64,000 nucleotides of DNA. Origin: Herbiconiux gentiana (GTDB lineage Bacteria > Actinomycetota > Actinomycetes > Actinomycetales > Microbacteriaceae). The number at the start of each line of letters is the position of its first letter. Position 1 is the stretch's first letter. Both the position numbers and the translations under genes were made by a program. Positions 35,055-44,697 of this stretch are shown piece after piece. Below the pieces are notes generated by a model. That model was not told the origin of the DNA, made no database searches, and was given only the letters and a program-made list of their open reading frames with translations. The stretch is taken from assembly GCF_024978135.1 (NCBI RefSeq), contig NZ_JANTEZ010000009.1, forward strand, positions 1 to 64,000. Direction: 5' to 3'.

Positions 35055-36262
35055 TGGCAGAGCACGTCCCCGTCGTCGAGGTCAACGACGTCTCGAAGCG
35101 GTTCATCATCCGCAAGGAGAAGAGCCTCAAGGAGCGCCTGGTCAACGCCGGCCGCTCGAAGCAGTTCAAAGAGGACTTCTGGGCCCTCAAGAACGTCTCG
35201 CTCGAGATCGGCTCCGGCCAGACCATCGGCCTGATCGGGCCGAACGGCTCGGGCAAGTCGACCCTCCTGAAGACCATCGGCGGCATCATCCAGCCCACGA
35301 GCGGCACCATCCGTCGCCGCGGCCGGCTGGCGGCGCTGCTCGAGCTGGGTGCGGGCTTCCACCAAGACCTCACCGGGCGCGAGAACGTCTACCTGAACGC
35401 CTCCATCCTCGGCCTGTCACGCAAGCAGACCGACCTCTACTTCGACGACATCGTCGAGTTCTCGGGCATCAAGGACTTCATCGACACCCAGGTGAAGTTC
35501 TACTCCTCGGGCATGTACGTGCGACTCGCCTTCGCGGTGGCCGTGCACGTCGACCCCGACCTGCTGCTCGTCGACGAGGTGCTCGCCGTCGGCGACGAGG
35601 CCTTCCAGCGCAAGTGCCTCGACAAGATCCGCTCGTTCCAGCGGGAGGGCCGCACGATCGTGCTGGTCACCCACTCGCTCGGCCAGATCACCGAGTTCTG
35701 CGACCGCGCCGTGCTGCTGAACAAGGGCGAGGTGCTCTTCGACGGCGTGCCGCACGAGGCCGTGCGCGACTTCCGCGACGTGCTCGAGGAACGCCGCCAG
35801 GACGAGGCCGAGGCCCACAACGCCACCCACGAGGAGCAGGTGCCGGTCAACAACGGCCGCATCGTCTCCACCACGGTGCACGCCGCCGGCCGCGCCGAGG
35901 GCGACCCCGTGCATCCGGGTGACGACCTCATCGTGCGGGTCACGTACGAGCACCCCACGGGCCTGCCCGACTGGATCGCCGCGATCCAGATCGACAACGT
36001 GCAGGGTGTGCCGGTCTACGGCACCGCCTCCCCGCGCATGAAGCTCGACCTCGGCGTGCTGCGCGAGCCCACCACGGTGGAGTTCGTGCTGCACGACGTG
36101 CAGTTCGGCACCGGCAAGTACTTCATCAACTCCACGCTGATGAACCGCGAGCGCGCCCACGTGCACGACGTGCCGCAGGCCGTCTCGTTCGACGTGCCGT
36201 ACTACGACCTCGCGGTCGGCATCGTGCACTCCACGCCCGAGATCCGCGTCGTCGGCGCCTGA
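35054..36262 (+). CDS. wzt: Polysaccharide ABC transporter ATPase with C-terminal domain (Wzt/TagH type)
   Basis: 402 residues. Walker A GPNGSGKST at 62-70, signature-like YSSGMYVRLAFA, Walker B LLLVDEVLAVGDE and the H-loop VTHS. Residues about 250-402 form the extra beta-rich domain that in Wzt proteins binds the non-reducing end of the polymer before export. This suggests the chain has a recognisable end group. It energises the permease encoded just upstream. Confidence 0.92.
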   Translation: MAEHVPVVEVNDVSKRFIIRKEKSLKERLVNAGRSKQFKEDFWALKNVSLEIGSGQTIGLIGPNGSGKSTLLKTIGGIIQPTSGTIRRRGRLAALLELGAGFHQDLTGRENVYLNASILGLSRKQTDLYFDDIVEFSGIKDFIDTQVKFYSSGMYVRLAFAVAVHVDPDLLLVDEVLAVGDEAFQRKCLDKIRSFQREGRTIVLVTHSLGQITEFCDRAVLLNKGEVLFDGVPHEAVRDFRDVLEERRQDEAEAHNATHEEQVPVNNGRIVSTTVHAAGRAEGDPVHPGDDLIVRVTYEHPTGLPDWIAAIQIDNVQGVPVYGTASPRMKLDLGVLREPTTVEFVLHDVQFGTGKYFINSTLMNRERAHVHDVPQAVSFDVPYYDLAVGIVHSTPEIRVVGA

Positions 36263-36281
36263 GCCGCCGGGCCCTCCGACC

Positions 36282-37280
36282 ATGACGAGCGACACGGATG
36301 CCCGGGTCGCCGTCTCGGCGATCCTGGTGAACTGGCGGCAGCCCGATCTCACCTCCGCGGCGGTGGCGTCGCTCGAGCGGCAGACCGGCCTCGCCGAGCG
36401 CGGCCTCGAGCTCGCCATCACGATCGTCGACAACGGATCGGGCGACGGCTCGCTCGAGGTGCTCCGGGAGCGTCATCCGCAGCACCTCGTGGTCGACGGC
36501 GGGCGCAACGACGGCTTCGGCGCGGGCGTGAACACGGGCATCCGGGCCCGCCCCGCCGACGTCTACGTGCTGCTCAACAACGACGCGGAGGCCGAGCCCG
36601 GCTTCGTGGCGGCCCTGGTCGACGAGCTGCGCGGGGCAGAGGGCCGCGGGGCCGTCACCGCGCGCATCCTGCTCGCCGGCACCCACCCGGTGCTCGTCAA
36701 CAGCACCGGCAACGAGATGACCCGCTCGGGCAACGGCCGCGACCGCGACTGGCTCGTGCCGGCGGCCGACGAGCACCGCCCGGCGGGCGAGGTGATGGGC
36801 TTCTCGGGAGGCGCCGCGGCGCTCGACGCCCGGGCCCTCGACGACGTGGGGCTGTTCGACGAGAGCCTGTTCATGTACTACGAGGACACCGACCTCTCCT
36901 GGCGGCTGCGGCGCGCCGGCTGGAGCATCCGCTACACGCCCGACGCCGTCGTGCGGCACGCGCACGCGGCCTCCTCGGGCACGGGCAGCGACGTCTTCCG
37001 CTTCAGCAACGAGCGCAACCGGATGCTCGTGGCCCTCCGCCACGCGCCCGCCCCCGTCGCCCTCACCGCCGTCGCGCGCACCGCGGCCGGCACCCTGCGC
37101 GCCCTCGTCGCGGTGGCGCGCACCCCCACGCCCGCCCACCGTGCCGACGCCCGACGGCGCCTGCGCTCCTTCGGCTCCGCCCTGCGCCTCACCCCGGCGA
37201 ACCTGGCCCGCCGGGTGCGGATCGACCGCTCCGCCCGCGCACCGCGCCGGGCCGTCGCCGCCTTCCTGGTCGCCGAGTGA
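36282..37280 (+). CDS. Family 2 glycosyltransferase
   Basis: 332 residues, 19 bases after the ATPase gene. AILVNWRQPDLT, VDNGSGDGS, GRNDGFGAGVNTG, LLNNDAEAEP and MYYEDTDLSWRL give the pattern of WcaA/rhamnosyltransferase GT2 proteins. The C-terminus is Arg/Ala-rich and may lie on the membrane. Probably adds sugars to the polymer exported by Wzm/Wzt. Confidence 0.87.
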   Translation: MTSDTDARVAVSAILVNWRQPDLTSAAVASLERQTGLAERGLELAITIVDNGSGDGSLEVLRERHPQHLVVDGGRNDGFGAGVNTGIRARPADVYVLLNNDAEAEPGFVAALVDELRGAEGRGAVTARILLAGTHPVLVNSTGNEMTRSGNGRDRDWLVPAADEHRPAGEVMGFSGGAAALDARALDDVGLFDESLFMYYEDTDLSWRLRRAGWSIRYTPDAVVRHAHAASSGTGSDVFRFSNERNRMLVALRHAPAPVALTAVARTAAGTLRALVAVARTPTPAHRADARRRLRSFGSALRLTPANLARRVRIDRSARAPRRAVAAFLVAE

Positions 37281-37296
37281 CGCCGGAGGCGGCGGG

Positions 37297-37302
37297 TATG
37301 CT
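37297..37302 (+). promoter_or_regulatory. -10 hexamer for the GT4-GT2 pair
   Basis: TATGCT; a start near 37309 gives a leader of about 57 bases to the GTG at 37366. Confidence 0.35.
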
Positions 37303-37365
37303 TGAGGCGGCCTCCGGGCACCCCTCCCGGAACGAGACCCCGCCGGGAACGAGAGCTAGGACGTC

Positions 37366-38520
37366 GTGGTGAGCACACAGATCCCCGTCCTCCTCGACGC
37401 GACGAGTCTGCCGCCGTCGTGGGGCGGCGTCGCCCGCTACATCGAGGGGCTGCTCACCGGTCTCGACGAGCTCGGGGTCGCGCTCGACGTCGTGGTGAAG
37501 CCCGGCGATCTCGACCGGCTGCGCGCCGCCGCGCCGGGTCACCGCTACCACGCCGGCCCTGCGTCGCTTGCGAAACGACCCGTGCGCTTCGCCTGGGAGC
37601 AGCTCGGGCTGCCCCGGCTCGCCAAGCGACTCGGCGCGCGAGCCGTGCACTCGCCGCACTACACCTTCCCGCTGCTCACCCGTCGCTCCCGCATCGTCAC
37701 CCTGCACGACGCCACCTTCTTCACCGACCCCGGCGTGCACTCGCGCCTCAAGCGCACCTTCTTCACGAGCTGGACCAGGTGGGCCGGCCGCCGGGCCACC
37801 GCTCTCGTGGCACCCAGCCGCGCCACGGCCGCCGCCGTGCGCGACGCGGTACCCGTGCGCGCCGAGATCCGCGTGGCCTACCTCGGCGTCGACCCCGAGG
37901 TCTTCCGGCCGCCGGCCCCCGCCGCGGTCGACGCCTTCGCCGCCGCGCACGGCCTCGGCGGCACCGGCTGGATCGCCTTCCTCGGCACCATCGAGCCCCG
38001 CAAGAACGTGCCGGCCCTGCTCGGCGCCTACGCGAGCCTGCGCGCCGACCGCCGCGCCCGCGACCTGACCACCCCCGAGCTGGTGCTCTCGGGCTCCCGC
38101 GGCTGGGACGAGGAGGCCGCGCGCCTGCTCGACACCCCCGGCGAGGGCGTCACCGAGGCCGGGTACCTCCCGCTGGAGGAACTCGGCGCCTTCCTCGGCG
38201 GCGCGACCGTCGTCGCCTACCCCTCCCTCGGCGAGGGTTTCGGCCTGCCCGTGCTGGAGGCCATGGCGTGCGGTGGAACCGTGCTCACCACCGATCGGCT
38301 CTCGATCCCCGAGGTCGGCGGCGACGCGGTGGCGTACACCGAGCCGGATGCCCACTCCATCGCCGTGGCGCTCGAGCAGCTGCTCGACGAGCCGGGGCGC
38401 CGCGCCGAGCTGTCCCGGGCCGCCCTCGAGCGCTCGCACGGGTTCACCTGGGCGGCCTGCGCGCGGGTGCACCTCGACGCGTACGCCGCGGCCGGGGTCA
38501 CCGTGGAGGTGGCCGCGTGA
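37366..38520 (+). CDS. Family 4 glycosyltransferase
   Basis: 384 residues from a GTG (a second GTG follows directly). GT-B fold: N-terminal SLPPSWGGVARYIEGLL, middle HSPHYTFPLL and TLHDATFF, then FLGTIEPRKNVPALL and the donor-site SLGEGFGLPVLEAMACG with the E-x7-E pair. Such enzymes often move mannose or rhamnose from a nucleotide donor. Its stop overlaps the next GTG. Confidence 0.87.
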   Translation: MVSTQIPVLLDATSLPPSWGGVARYIEGLLTGLDELGVALDVVVKPGDLDRLRAAAPGHRYHAGPASLAKRPVRFAWEQLGLPRLAKRLGARAVHSPHYTFPLLTRRSRIVTLHDATFFTDPGVHSRLKRTFFTSWTRWAGRRATALVAPSRATAAAVRDAVPVRAEIRVAYLGVDPEVFRPPAPAAVDAFAAAHGLGGTGWIAFLGTIEPRKNVPALLGAYASLRADRRARDLTTPELVLSGSRGWDEEAARLLDTPGEGVTEAGYLPLEELGAFLGGATVVAYPSLGEGFGLPVLEAMACGGTVLTTDRLSIPEVGGDAVAYTEPDAHSIAVALEQLLDEPGRRAELSRAALERSHGFTWAACARVHLDAYAAAGVTVEVAA

Positions 38521-39407
38521 GGGCGGAACGCGCATCCGGAACCCGCCCCCGCATCGCGGTGGTGACCGTCAGCTACGACTCGGCCGCCGTGCTGGGGCCG
38601 TTCCTCGACTCGGTGCCGGCCGCCGCGGCCCGCACCGAGGTCGACGTGGTCGTGGCCGACAACAAGCCCGGGTCACCCGCGCGTGCCGAGGTCGAGCGCC
38701 TCGTCGCCGCGGCGGGCGGCCGCTACCTGCCGATGACGGGCAACGTGGGCTACGGGCACGCCATCAACGAGGCCGTCGCCTCGCTCGGCGGCGGTCACGA
38801 GTTCGTGCTCGTCTCGAACCCCGACGTGGTGCTCGCGCCGGGGTCGGTCGACGTGCTGGTCGACACCATGCTCGAGCTCGACGACGCCGGGGCGATCGGG
38901 CCGAAGATCCTCGAGAGCGACGGCAGCGCCTATCCGTCCGCGCGGTCGGTGCCCTCGATCCGCAACGGCATCGGGCACGCCCTCTTCGCCAACGTCTGGC
39001 CCACGAACCCATGGACCCGCTCGTACCGTCTCGAGATCGGCGAGAACCCCGAGCGCCGCGACGCGGGCTGGCTCTCGGGCTCGTGCTTCCTGGTGCGGCG
39101 GGAGGTGTTCGACGCCTTGGGCGGTTTCGACACCGGCTACTTCATGTACTTCGAGGACGTCGACCTCGGCTACCGCATCGGCCGGGCCGGCTGGCGGAAC
39201 GTCTACGAGCCCGCCGCCGAGGTGCTGCACACCGGGGCGCACTCGACCACCACCGAGTCGGCCCGGATGCTCCAAGCCCACCACGACAGTGCGAAGCGGT
39301 TCCTCGGCAAGAAGTACTCGGGGCCGCTGCTCTGGCCGGTGCGGGCGGCGCTGTCGCTCGGTCTCGGCGTGCGCTCGGCGTTCGTGCGGCGGCGTTCGGC
39401 GCACTGA
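38517..39407 (+). CDS. Family 2 glycosyltransferase (rhamnosyltransferase-like)
   Basis: 296 residues from a GTG overlapping the preceding stop. VVTVSYDSAAVLGPFL, TGNVGYGHAINEA, SNPDVVLAPGS and MYFEDVDLGYRI resemble actinobacterial WbbL-like rhamnosyltransferases, which attach the first rhamnose in wall linkage units. That specific role is not proven here. Coupled to the GT4 gene. Confidence 0.85.
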   Translation: MRAERASGTRPRIAVVTVSYDSAAVLGPFLDSVPAAAARTEVDVVVADNKPGSPARAEVERLVAAAGGRYLPMTGNVGYGHAINEAVASLGGGHEFVLVSNPDVVLAPGSVDVLVDTMLELDDAGAIGPKILESDGSAYPSARSVPSIRNGIGHALFANVWPTNPWTRSYRLEIGENPERRDAGWLSGSCFLVRREVFDALGGFDTGYFMYFEDVDLGYRIGRAGWRNVYEPAAEVLHTGAHSTTTESARMLQAHHDSAKRFLGKKYSGPLLWPVRAALSLGLGVRSAFVRRRSAH

Positions 39408-39427
39408 GCCGCGACCCACGCGTTCGC

Positions 39428-39433
39428 TAGGGT
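39428..39433 (+). promoter_or_regulatory. -10 hexamer for the following glycosyltransferase gene
   Basis: TAGGGT; a start near 39440 gives a leader of about 34 bases to the GTG at 39474. Confidence 0.3.
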
Positions 39434-39473
39434 GGAGGCTGGACGACCCCGACCTGAGATGGAGATCCGCCCG

Positions 39474-40679
39474 GTGAAGCTCGCAATGACCCTGATGGTG
39501 CGCGACGAGGCGGACATCATCGGGCCCATGATCGACCACCACCTCGCCCAGGGTGTGGACGTGCTGATCGTGACCGACAACGGTTCCGGTGACGGCACCG
39601 CCGAGATCCTGCAGCGCTACGCCGACGAGGGGCGCATCGACCTCCGGCACGACCCGGTGCACCGCAAGCAGCAGAGCCCCGTCGTCACCCGCATGGCCCG
39701 CGACGCGGCCGCCCTGCACGGCGCCGACTGGGTGATCAACGCCGACGCCGACGAGTTCTTCGCCCCCGTCGACCGCTCGCTGACGCTGCACGACGTGTTC
39801 GAGCGCCTCGATCCCGCCATCCGCTCCTTCCTCGTGCCGGTCACGAACCTCACCGGCACCGCCGCCGAGGCCGGCACCGGTTTCGACCGCCTCGTCTACC
39901 GCGACCGCCGACCGGTCGAGAAGCTGCGCGCCACCGGCCTCCGCGACCACCCCACCGCCGACGCGGTGCACGTGGGCGACCCCGAGGTCGACGTCATCCA
40001 GGGCAACCACTTCGTCAGCATCGCCTCGGCCGGCCTGCCGCCCGAGGAGCTCGCCATCGAGGTGCTGCACCTGCCCTGGCGCTCCTGGGCCCAGTACCGG
40101 CACAAGGTCGAGGTCTCGGGCCGCGCCTACGACGAGAACCCCGAGCTCACGCCCAGCCCGAACCACCACGGCATGCGCGACTACCGCCGCCTGCAGCAGG
40201 GCGCCCTGCTGCCCTTCTACCTGCTGCGGCACCCCGACGAGCGCGAACTCGCCGAGGGTGTGGCCGCCGGTCACTTCGTCGAAGAGCGGATGCTCGCCGG
40301 CACCCTCGCGTCCCCGGTCGCCGACCTGGCCTTCGACCCGGCCGTGCTCGAGCGCTTCCGGGAGTTCGCCCCCGCGCTCCGCGACTCGGAGGCCCGCGGC
40401 TTCCGCATGCTCACCGCGGCCGAGGAGCGACTTCGGTTGAGCGAGGAGGAGAGCGCCCAGGCCCTCGCCGTACTGGAGGCCGAGCTCCGCGGCGAGGTGA
40501 ACGCCATGAGCGACCGGCTCGGGGCCTCCGATCACGAGCGCCGGTTGGCCCAGGAGGAGCTCGCGCTCACCAAGGCGCACGCCGCCTCGCTCGAGGCCGA
40601 GCTCGCACGCCTGCGGCACCGGCCCGAGGTGCGCGTGGCGAACCGGCTGCGTCGGGCACTGCCCGGCACGAAGGGCTGA
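39474..40679 (+). CDS. Glycosyltransferase family 2/92-like protein with coiled-coil tail
   Basis: 401 residues from the GTG at 39474, chosen because GGAG lies nine bases upstream and the family starts at KLAMTLMVRDEADII; an ATG at 39459 is possible. NADADEFFAP near residue 90 is the metal-binding motif, and LHLPWRSWAQYRHK follows. Residues about 310-380 form a helix with heptads, and the end is basic. It probably works in the same polymer pathway. Convergent with the protease gene, with a strong hairpin between. Confidence 0.8.
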   Translation: MKLAMTLMVRDEADIIGPMIDHHLAQGVDVLIVTDNGSGDGTAEILQRYADEGRIDLRHDPVHRKQQSPVVTRMARDAAALHGADWVINADADEFFAPVDRSLTLHDVFERLDPAIRSFLVPVTNLTGTAAEAGTGFDRLVYRDRRPVEKLRATGLRDHPTADAVHVGDPEVDVIQGNHFVSIASAGLPPEELAIEVLHLPWRSWAQYRHKVEVSGRAYDENPELTPSPNHHGMRDYRRLQQGALLPFYLLRHPDERELAEGVAAGHFVEERMLAGTLASPVADLAFDPAVLERFREFAPALRDSEARGFRMLTAAEERLRLSEEESAQALAVLEAELRGEVNAMSDRLGASDHERRLAQEELALTKAHAASLEAELARLRHRPEVRVANRLRRALPGTKG

Positions 40680-40698
40680 CGCGCGGTCGATCCGGCCG

Positions 40699-40729
40699 GC
40701 CGCCCTGGGGGCTCCCAGCCCCGGGCGGC
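40699..40729. terminator. Bidirectional terminator-like hairpin
   Basis: Between convergent genes: a 7-bp stem (GCCGCCC/GGGCGGC), a 2-base bulge, a 6-bp stem (GGGGCT/AGCCCC) and a 3-base loop. It has no T-run on either side, as is common in high-GC actinobacteria. Confidence 0.6.
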
Positions 40730-40730
40730 G

Positions 40731-43121
40731 TCAGTTCGTGCAGGCCGTGAGGCCGGCGACGCCCGCGGTGAGCGTGTCGGCGCCGCCGAGCAGCACCACC
40801 TTCGTGGCCTTCAGCGCCCCGATGTCATTGATGACGGCCCGCGGGATGCAGTCCTTCGGCACGATGTAGAGCGGAGCCTTCGTCTTGCCCGCCAGCACCC
40901 CGCCCGCCAGGGCGTCGGGGAAGTTGTAGCCCGTGGCGAGGTAGACGGTGCCGCTCGCCGTGAACACCGAGCGGTTGACCGCCTGGGAGGTGCCGAAGCG
41001 GTCGTCGCCCTGCAGCCGCTGCACCGTGATCCCGGCCGACCCGAGCGACGAAGCCACCCCGGCCGACACGGAGTAGACGCCGCCCGCGATCACCGCCTTC
41101 GTGGTGCCCTTCGCCGCGAACAGGTCGAGCGTCGGCCGGTCGGCCGTGGCCGCTCCGCCGTTCACGAGCACGATCGGTGCCCCCTTCGCTCCGGCGGCCG
41201 GGCCGGCCGAGAGCGCGTCGGGGAAGTTCGCCCCCGTGGCGGTGTAGGCGAGCGGGGCGGTCGGGAAGGCGGCGTCGGCGACCGCACGCGACACGGCGAA
41301 GCGGTCGTCGCCGTCGATCCGCGTCGTGTCGGCGACCAGGGCCTTCAGCTGGCCGAGCACGGCGTCGTTCACGGCGAAGCGTCCACCGACCACCACGATC
41401 TTCGTCGGCTGCAGACGGCTGATCTCGGCCGCCACCACGGGCAGCAGCTGGTCGGTGGGCGTGAGCAGCAGGGGGCCGCCGAGCTTCACGGCCGCGGGGG
41501 CGGCGCTCAGGGCATCCGGGTAGTTGCTGCCCGCCGCCACGAAGACGACCTTCGCCGTGCCGGGGTAGGCGCGTTTGGAGATCGTGGCCGCCACGTCGTA
41601 GCGGGTGGCGCCGCCGATGCGGTCGACGGCCGGGCGGGGCAGCAGCTGGTAGCTGTCGGTCACGACCGGTGAATAGGTGACGTCGCCCCACTTCGCACCG
41701 ACGGTGAAGCTGTGCCGGCCCGACTGCAGATTCGACGGGATCGGCAGCGACCAGGCGCCCTTCGCGTCGGGGGTGACGCTGTAGGAGGTGCCGTCGATCG
41801 TCACGAGCACCCGGTGCCGCGGCCCGCCGCCCGCGAGGGTGCCCCGGATGCTGTCGCCGACGAAGGAGGGTCGCAGATAGCTCGGCGTCGCCACCTTCAC
41901 GCCGAGCTCCCAGTTCGGCAGGGCGCTGGCCACGCTCGGGCTGCCGTTGGAGGTGATCAACGGGAAGAAGGCGCTGATCGCGTTCGGCTGCGAGCCCCGG
42001 TCGCAGGTGCCGACCCAGTCGCCCGCGGTGCCGAGCCCGAACGCCGAGTCGCCGATCAGGGCCGAGGCGCCGCTGTCGCCCGGCAGCATGCACACGTCGG
42101 TGAGGGTCAGGTTCACGTACTGCGGGGTGCCCGAGTGGTTGTAGACCGGGTAGGACTCGTTGACGACGAGGATGCTGCCGCAGGTCCAGCCGGTGGTGCG
42201 CCCCGACTTGCAGATCGGGGAGCCGACGATGCCGGTGGTCGCGTCCTTCACGGTGACGGGGGTGCCGTCGCCGAGCGCTCCGGCCCCACCGCCCCAGGTC
42301 GACACGACGGGTCGCGTGCCCCAGTCGGGCGAGACACCCACGGCGCCCACGTCGGCGCCGCCCCCGAACTTGTACTGGTCGGCGATCGGTGCCCCGATGA
42401 TGGAGCCGCGGGTCGGGGTTCCCCCCGCCGCCGACTGCTTCGACTCGTAGTAGTAGGTGCCCGAGGCGTGGTCGGGCTCGATGCAGTGCCCCGAGGTGAC
42501 GAACTGCGGCTGCGGGTAGGCCTTGTAGCGCCCGGTGAAGCCCACCGAGCAGACGTAGGTGTAGCCCTGGGCGAGGAACTGGAAGCCCTGGCCGCCCACG
42601 ATGTCGGCGAGGGCGTCGAGCTTCAGCCCGGAGAGGTCGGGCTCGGCCGGGGCGCCGAGCTCGGCCGTCGCGCCGAGCGACTCGACCGTGGCCGCCGCCT
42701 GCTCGTCGGGCACGTTCACCACGAGCGAGGTGCCCTCGAGGCGCGAACCCAGCACCTCGAGGCCGCCGGCGGCGAGGGCGTCGACCACGTCGGAGGCGTC
42801 GGCGGCCGCGTTCGAGCGGGCGAGGTACTCCTCGGGGGTCTCGCCGAGGTCGCGCTCGACCGCCTCCGTCAGCTCGGCCGGGAGCTCGGCCGCCTCGGCG
42901 ACGTACGACGCCGCGTCGTAGGACGACATGATCGGCGCGTCGGCCGGGAGCTCGACGGTGTCGCCGGCCTCGGCGTCGGGTCGGGCATCCGGAGCCGGGG
43001 TGGACGTCGTGGGCGGCGGGAGCGTCTCGGCCGAAGCCGTGGCCGCCGGGGCCACGAGGAACGCGCCGGCCACGAGGGCGGCGGTCAGGAGCGCGAGCGG
43101 AGAGCGGGCGGGGCGGGGCAC
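40731..43121 (-). CDS. Secreted trypsin-like serine protease with three CWB2 cell-wall-binding repeats
   Basis: 796 residues from a GTG. Signal peptide (to about ATASA, 31), Pro/Thr linker and a prodomain-like region (about 60-170). The protease domain has catalytic H212 (TSGHC), D257 (GGADVGAV) and S350 (PGDSGAS), plus paired Cys, as in the S1E/alpha-lytic type. A beta domain (about 415-495) leads to three CWB2 repeats (about 498-796), each opening with R(I/L)xG(A/D)xR(F/Y). CWB2 repeats hold clostridial surface proteins to an anionic wall polymer. It is probably a wall-held protease; the target is unknown. Confidence 0.88.
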   Translation of the reverse strand: MPRPARSPLALLTAALVAGAFLVAPAATASAETLPPPTTSTPAPDARPDAEAGDTVELPADAPIMSSYDAASYVAEAAELPAELTEAVERDLGETPEEYLARSNAAADASDVVDALAAGGLEVLGSRLEGTSLVVNVPDEQAAATVESLGATAELGAPAEPDLSGLKLDALADIVGGQGFQFLAQGYTYVCSVGFTGRYKAYPQPQFVTSGHCIEPDHASGTYYYESKQSAAGGTPTRGSIIGAPIADQYKFGGGADVGAVGVSPDWGTRPVVSTWGGGAGALGDGTPVTVKDATTGIVGSPICKSGRTTGWTCGSILVVNESYPVYNHSGTPQYVNLTLTDVCMLPGDSGASALIGDSAFGLGTAGDWVGTCDRGSQPNAISAFFPLITSNGSPSVASALPNWELGVKVATPSYLRPSFVGDSIRGTLAGGGPRHRVLVTIDGTSYSVTPDAKGAWSLPIPSNLQSGRHSFTVGAKWGDVTYSPVVTDSYQLLPRPAVDRIGGATRYDVAATISKRAYPGTAKVVFVAAGSNYPDALSAAPAAVKLGGPLLLTPTDQLLPVVAAEISRLQPTKIVVVGGRFAVNDAVLGQLKALVADTTRIDGDDRFAVSRAVADAAFPTAPLAYTATGANFPDALSAGPAAGAKGAPIVLVNGGAATADRPTLDLFAAKGTTKAVIAGGVYSVSAGVASSLGSAGITVQRLQGDDRFGTSQAVNRSVFTASGTVYLATGYNFPDALAGGVLAGKTKAPLYIVPKDCIPRAVINDIGALKATKVVLLGGADTLTAGVAGLTACTN

Positions 43122-43127
43122 CCTCTC

Positions 43128-43133
43128 ACGCTA
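43128..43133 (-). promoter_or_regulatory. -10 hexamer giving a leaderless mRNA for the protease
   Basis: TAGCGT is followed by 6 bases and then the GTG at 43121. Confidence 0.5.
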
Positions 43134-43196
43134 CGGGGCGCACCCCGCCCCGCCCGGCTGCGACTCGCGCCGCCGCCGAGCCGGGGCGTGCGGGCG

Positions 43197-44069
43197 TCAG
43201 GCCTCGTCGGCCGCGATCAGGGTCTGCAGGTAGGCGCCGTAACCGCTCTTCACGAGCGGGGCGGCGAGCTTCGCGAGCTGCTCCGAGTCGATCCAGCCGG
43301 CACGCCAGGCGATCTCCTCGATGCAGCCGATCTTGAAGCCCTGCCGGTCCTCGATCACGCGCACGTACTCGGAGGCCTGCATCATCGACTCGAAGGTGCC
43401 GGTGTCGAGCCAGGCCGTGCCGCGCTCGAGCACCTGCACGTGCAGGTCGCCACGCTCGAGGTAGCGCTCGTTGACGGTCGAGATCTCGAGCTCGCCGCGC
43501 GCGCTCGGCTCGATCGACTTGGCGATCTCCACCACGTCGTTGTCGTAGAAGTAGAGCCCGGGCACCGCGTAGTTCGACTTGGGATGCTCGGGCTTCTCCT
43601 CGATCGACAGCGCGGTGAAGTCGTCGTCGAACTCGACCACGCCGTAGGCGCGCGGCTCGGCCACGTGGTACGCGAAGATCTTCGCGCCCTCGAGCGTGCC
43701 GTTGTCGCGAAGGGAGGAACCGAGGCCCGAGCCGTGGAAGATGTTGTCGCCGAGCACCAGGGCGACGCTCTCGTCGCCGATGAACTCCTCGCCGATGATG
43801 AACGCCTGGGCGAGGCCGTCGGGCGAGGGCTGCACCGCGTACTCGAGCCGGATGCCCAGCTCGGAGCCGTCGCCGAGCAGCGCCTTGAACTGCTCGTTGT
43901 ACTCGGGCGTGGTGATGATCAGGATCTCGTTGATGCCGGCCATCATCAGCGTCGACAGGGGGTAGTACACCATCGGCTTGTCGTAGATGGGCATCAGCTG
44001 CTTCGAGATGCCCTTCGTGATCGGCCACAGCCGCGTGCCGGAACCGCCGGCCAGGATGATTCCGCGCAT
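43197..44069 (-). CDS. rmlA: Glucose-1-phosphate thymidylyltransferase
   Basis: 290 residues. GGSGTRL near 8-14 and [17 protein letters not shown] near the N-terminus are the nucleotide and sugar sites; [22 protein letters not shown] and AWLDTGT follow. It makes dTDP-glucose from dTTP and glucose 1-phosphate, the first step to dTDP-L-rhamnose and to dTDP-amino sugars. The ATG overlaps the rmlC stop by one base, so rmlC-rmlA are coupled. Confidence 0.96.
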   Translation of the reverse strand: MRGIILAGGSGTRLWPITKGISKQLMPIYDKPMVYYPLSTLMMAGINEILIITTPEYNEQFKALLGDGSELGIRLEYAVQPSPDGLAQAFIIGEEFIGDESVALVLGDNIFHGSGLGSSLRDNGTLEGAKIFAYHVAEPRAYGVVEFDDDFTALSIEEKPEHPKSNYAVPGLYFYDNDVVEIAKSIEPSARGELEISTVNERYLERGDLHVQVLERGTAWLDTGTFESMMQASEYVRVIEDRQGFKIGCIEEIAWRAGWIDSEQLAKLAAPLVKSGYGAYLQTLIAADEA

Positions 44070-44680
44070 CAGACGCCCTTCTCGCTCAGCGAGGCGTAGA
44101 ACGCCCGCGCCTCGTCCCAGGTGGGGAGGATGCCCGCCGCGGCCGCCTCGGCGAGGGTCGGCGCATTCGTGTCTTTGGGGCTGAGCAGCGGCTCGCCCGC
44201 CTCGGGCGGGAAGACCAGGCCGATCGCCGGGTCGCGCGGGTCGATGCCGTGCTCGCGCTCGGCGTTGAAGGTCGAGGTGACGAGATAGCTCACGGTCGCG
44301 TCGTCGGTGAGGGCGACGAAGGCGTGGCCGAGGCCCTCGCTGAGGTAGATCGCGCGGCGGTCGACGTCGTCGAGCAGCACCGAGTCCCACTGGCCGAAGG
44401 TCGGCGAACCGACGCGGATGTCGATCACGAAGTCGAGCACCGCCCCGTGCGTGCAGGTGACGTACTTGGCCTGCGACGGCGGGATGTCGGCGAAGTGGAT
44501 GCCGCGCACGACACCCTTCTTCGACACCGAGGTGTTGGCCTGCGCCAGGTCGAGCGGATGCCCGATGACCTCTTCGAGCTTGTCGAAGCGGTACCACTCC
44601 AGGAACACGCCACGGTCGTCGCCGAACTGCTTCGGCGTGATCTCATAGCTGTCGGGGATCGTCAATTCGCGGATCTGCAC
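44069..44680 (-). CDS. rmlC: dTDP-4-dehydrorhamnose 3,5-epimerase
   Basis: 203 residues from a GTG. Cupin fold; H62 in VRGIHF is the catalytic base position, with Y132 and H119 (GLGHAF) as further active-site candidates. It turns dTDP-4-keto-6-deoxyglucose into the L-lyxo sugar reduced by RmlD. It has its own -10 in the 17-base gap after wecE. Confidence 0.94.
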   Translation of the reverse strand: MQIRELTIPDSYEITPKQFGDDRGVFLEWYRFDKLEEVIGHPLDLAQANTSVSKKGVVRGIHFADIPPSQAKYVTCTHGAVLDFVIDIRVGSPTFGQWDSVLLDDVDRRAIYLSEGLGHAFVALTDDATVSYLVTSTFNAEREHGIDPRDPAIGLVFPPEAGEPLLSPKDTNAPTLAEAAAAGILPTWDEARAFYASLSEKGV

Positions 44681-44686
44681 GGTCAG

Positions 44687-44692
44687 AGTCTA
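44687..44692 (-). promoter_or_regulatory. -10 hexamer giving a leaderless mRNA for rmlC-rmlA
   Basis: TAGACT is followed by 6 bases and then the GTG at 44680. Confidence 0.55.
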
Positions 44693-44697
44693 ACGAA

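Noticed and set aside
41712-44099. 795-codon plus-strand open frame
   Set aside because: Antisense to the protease and rmlA; no motif, Gly/Arg/Val-rich shadow.
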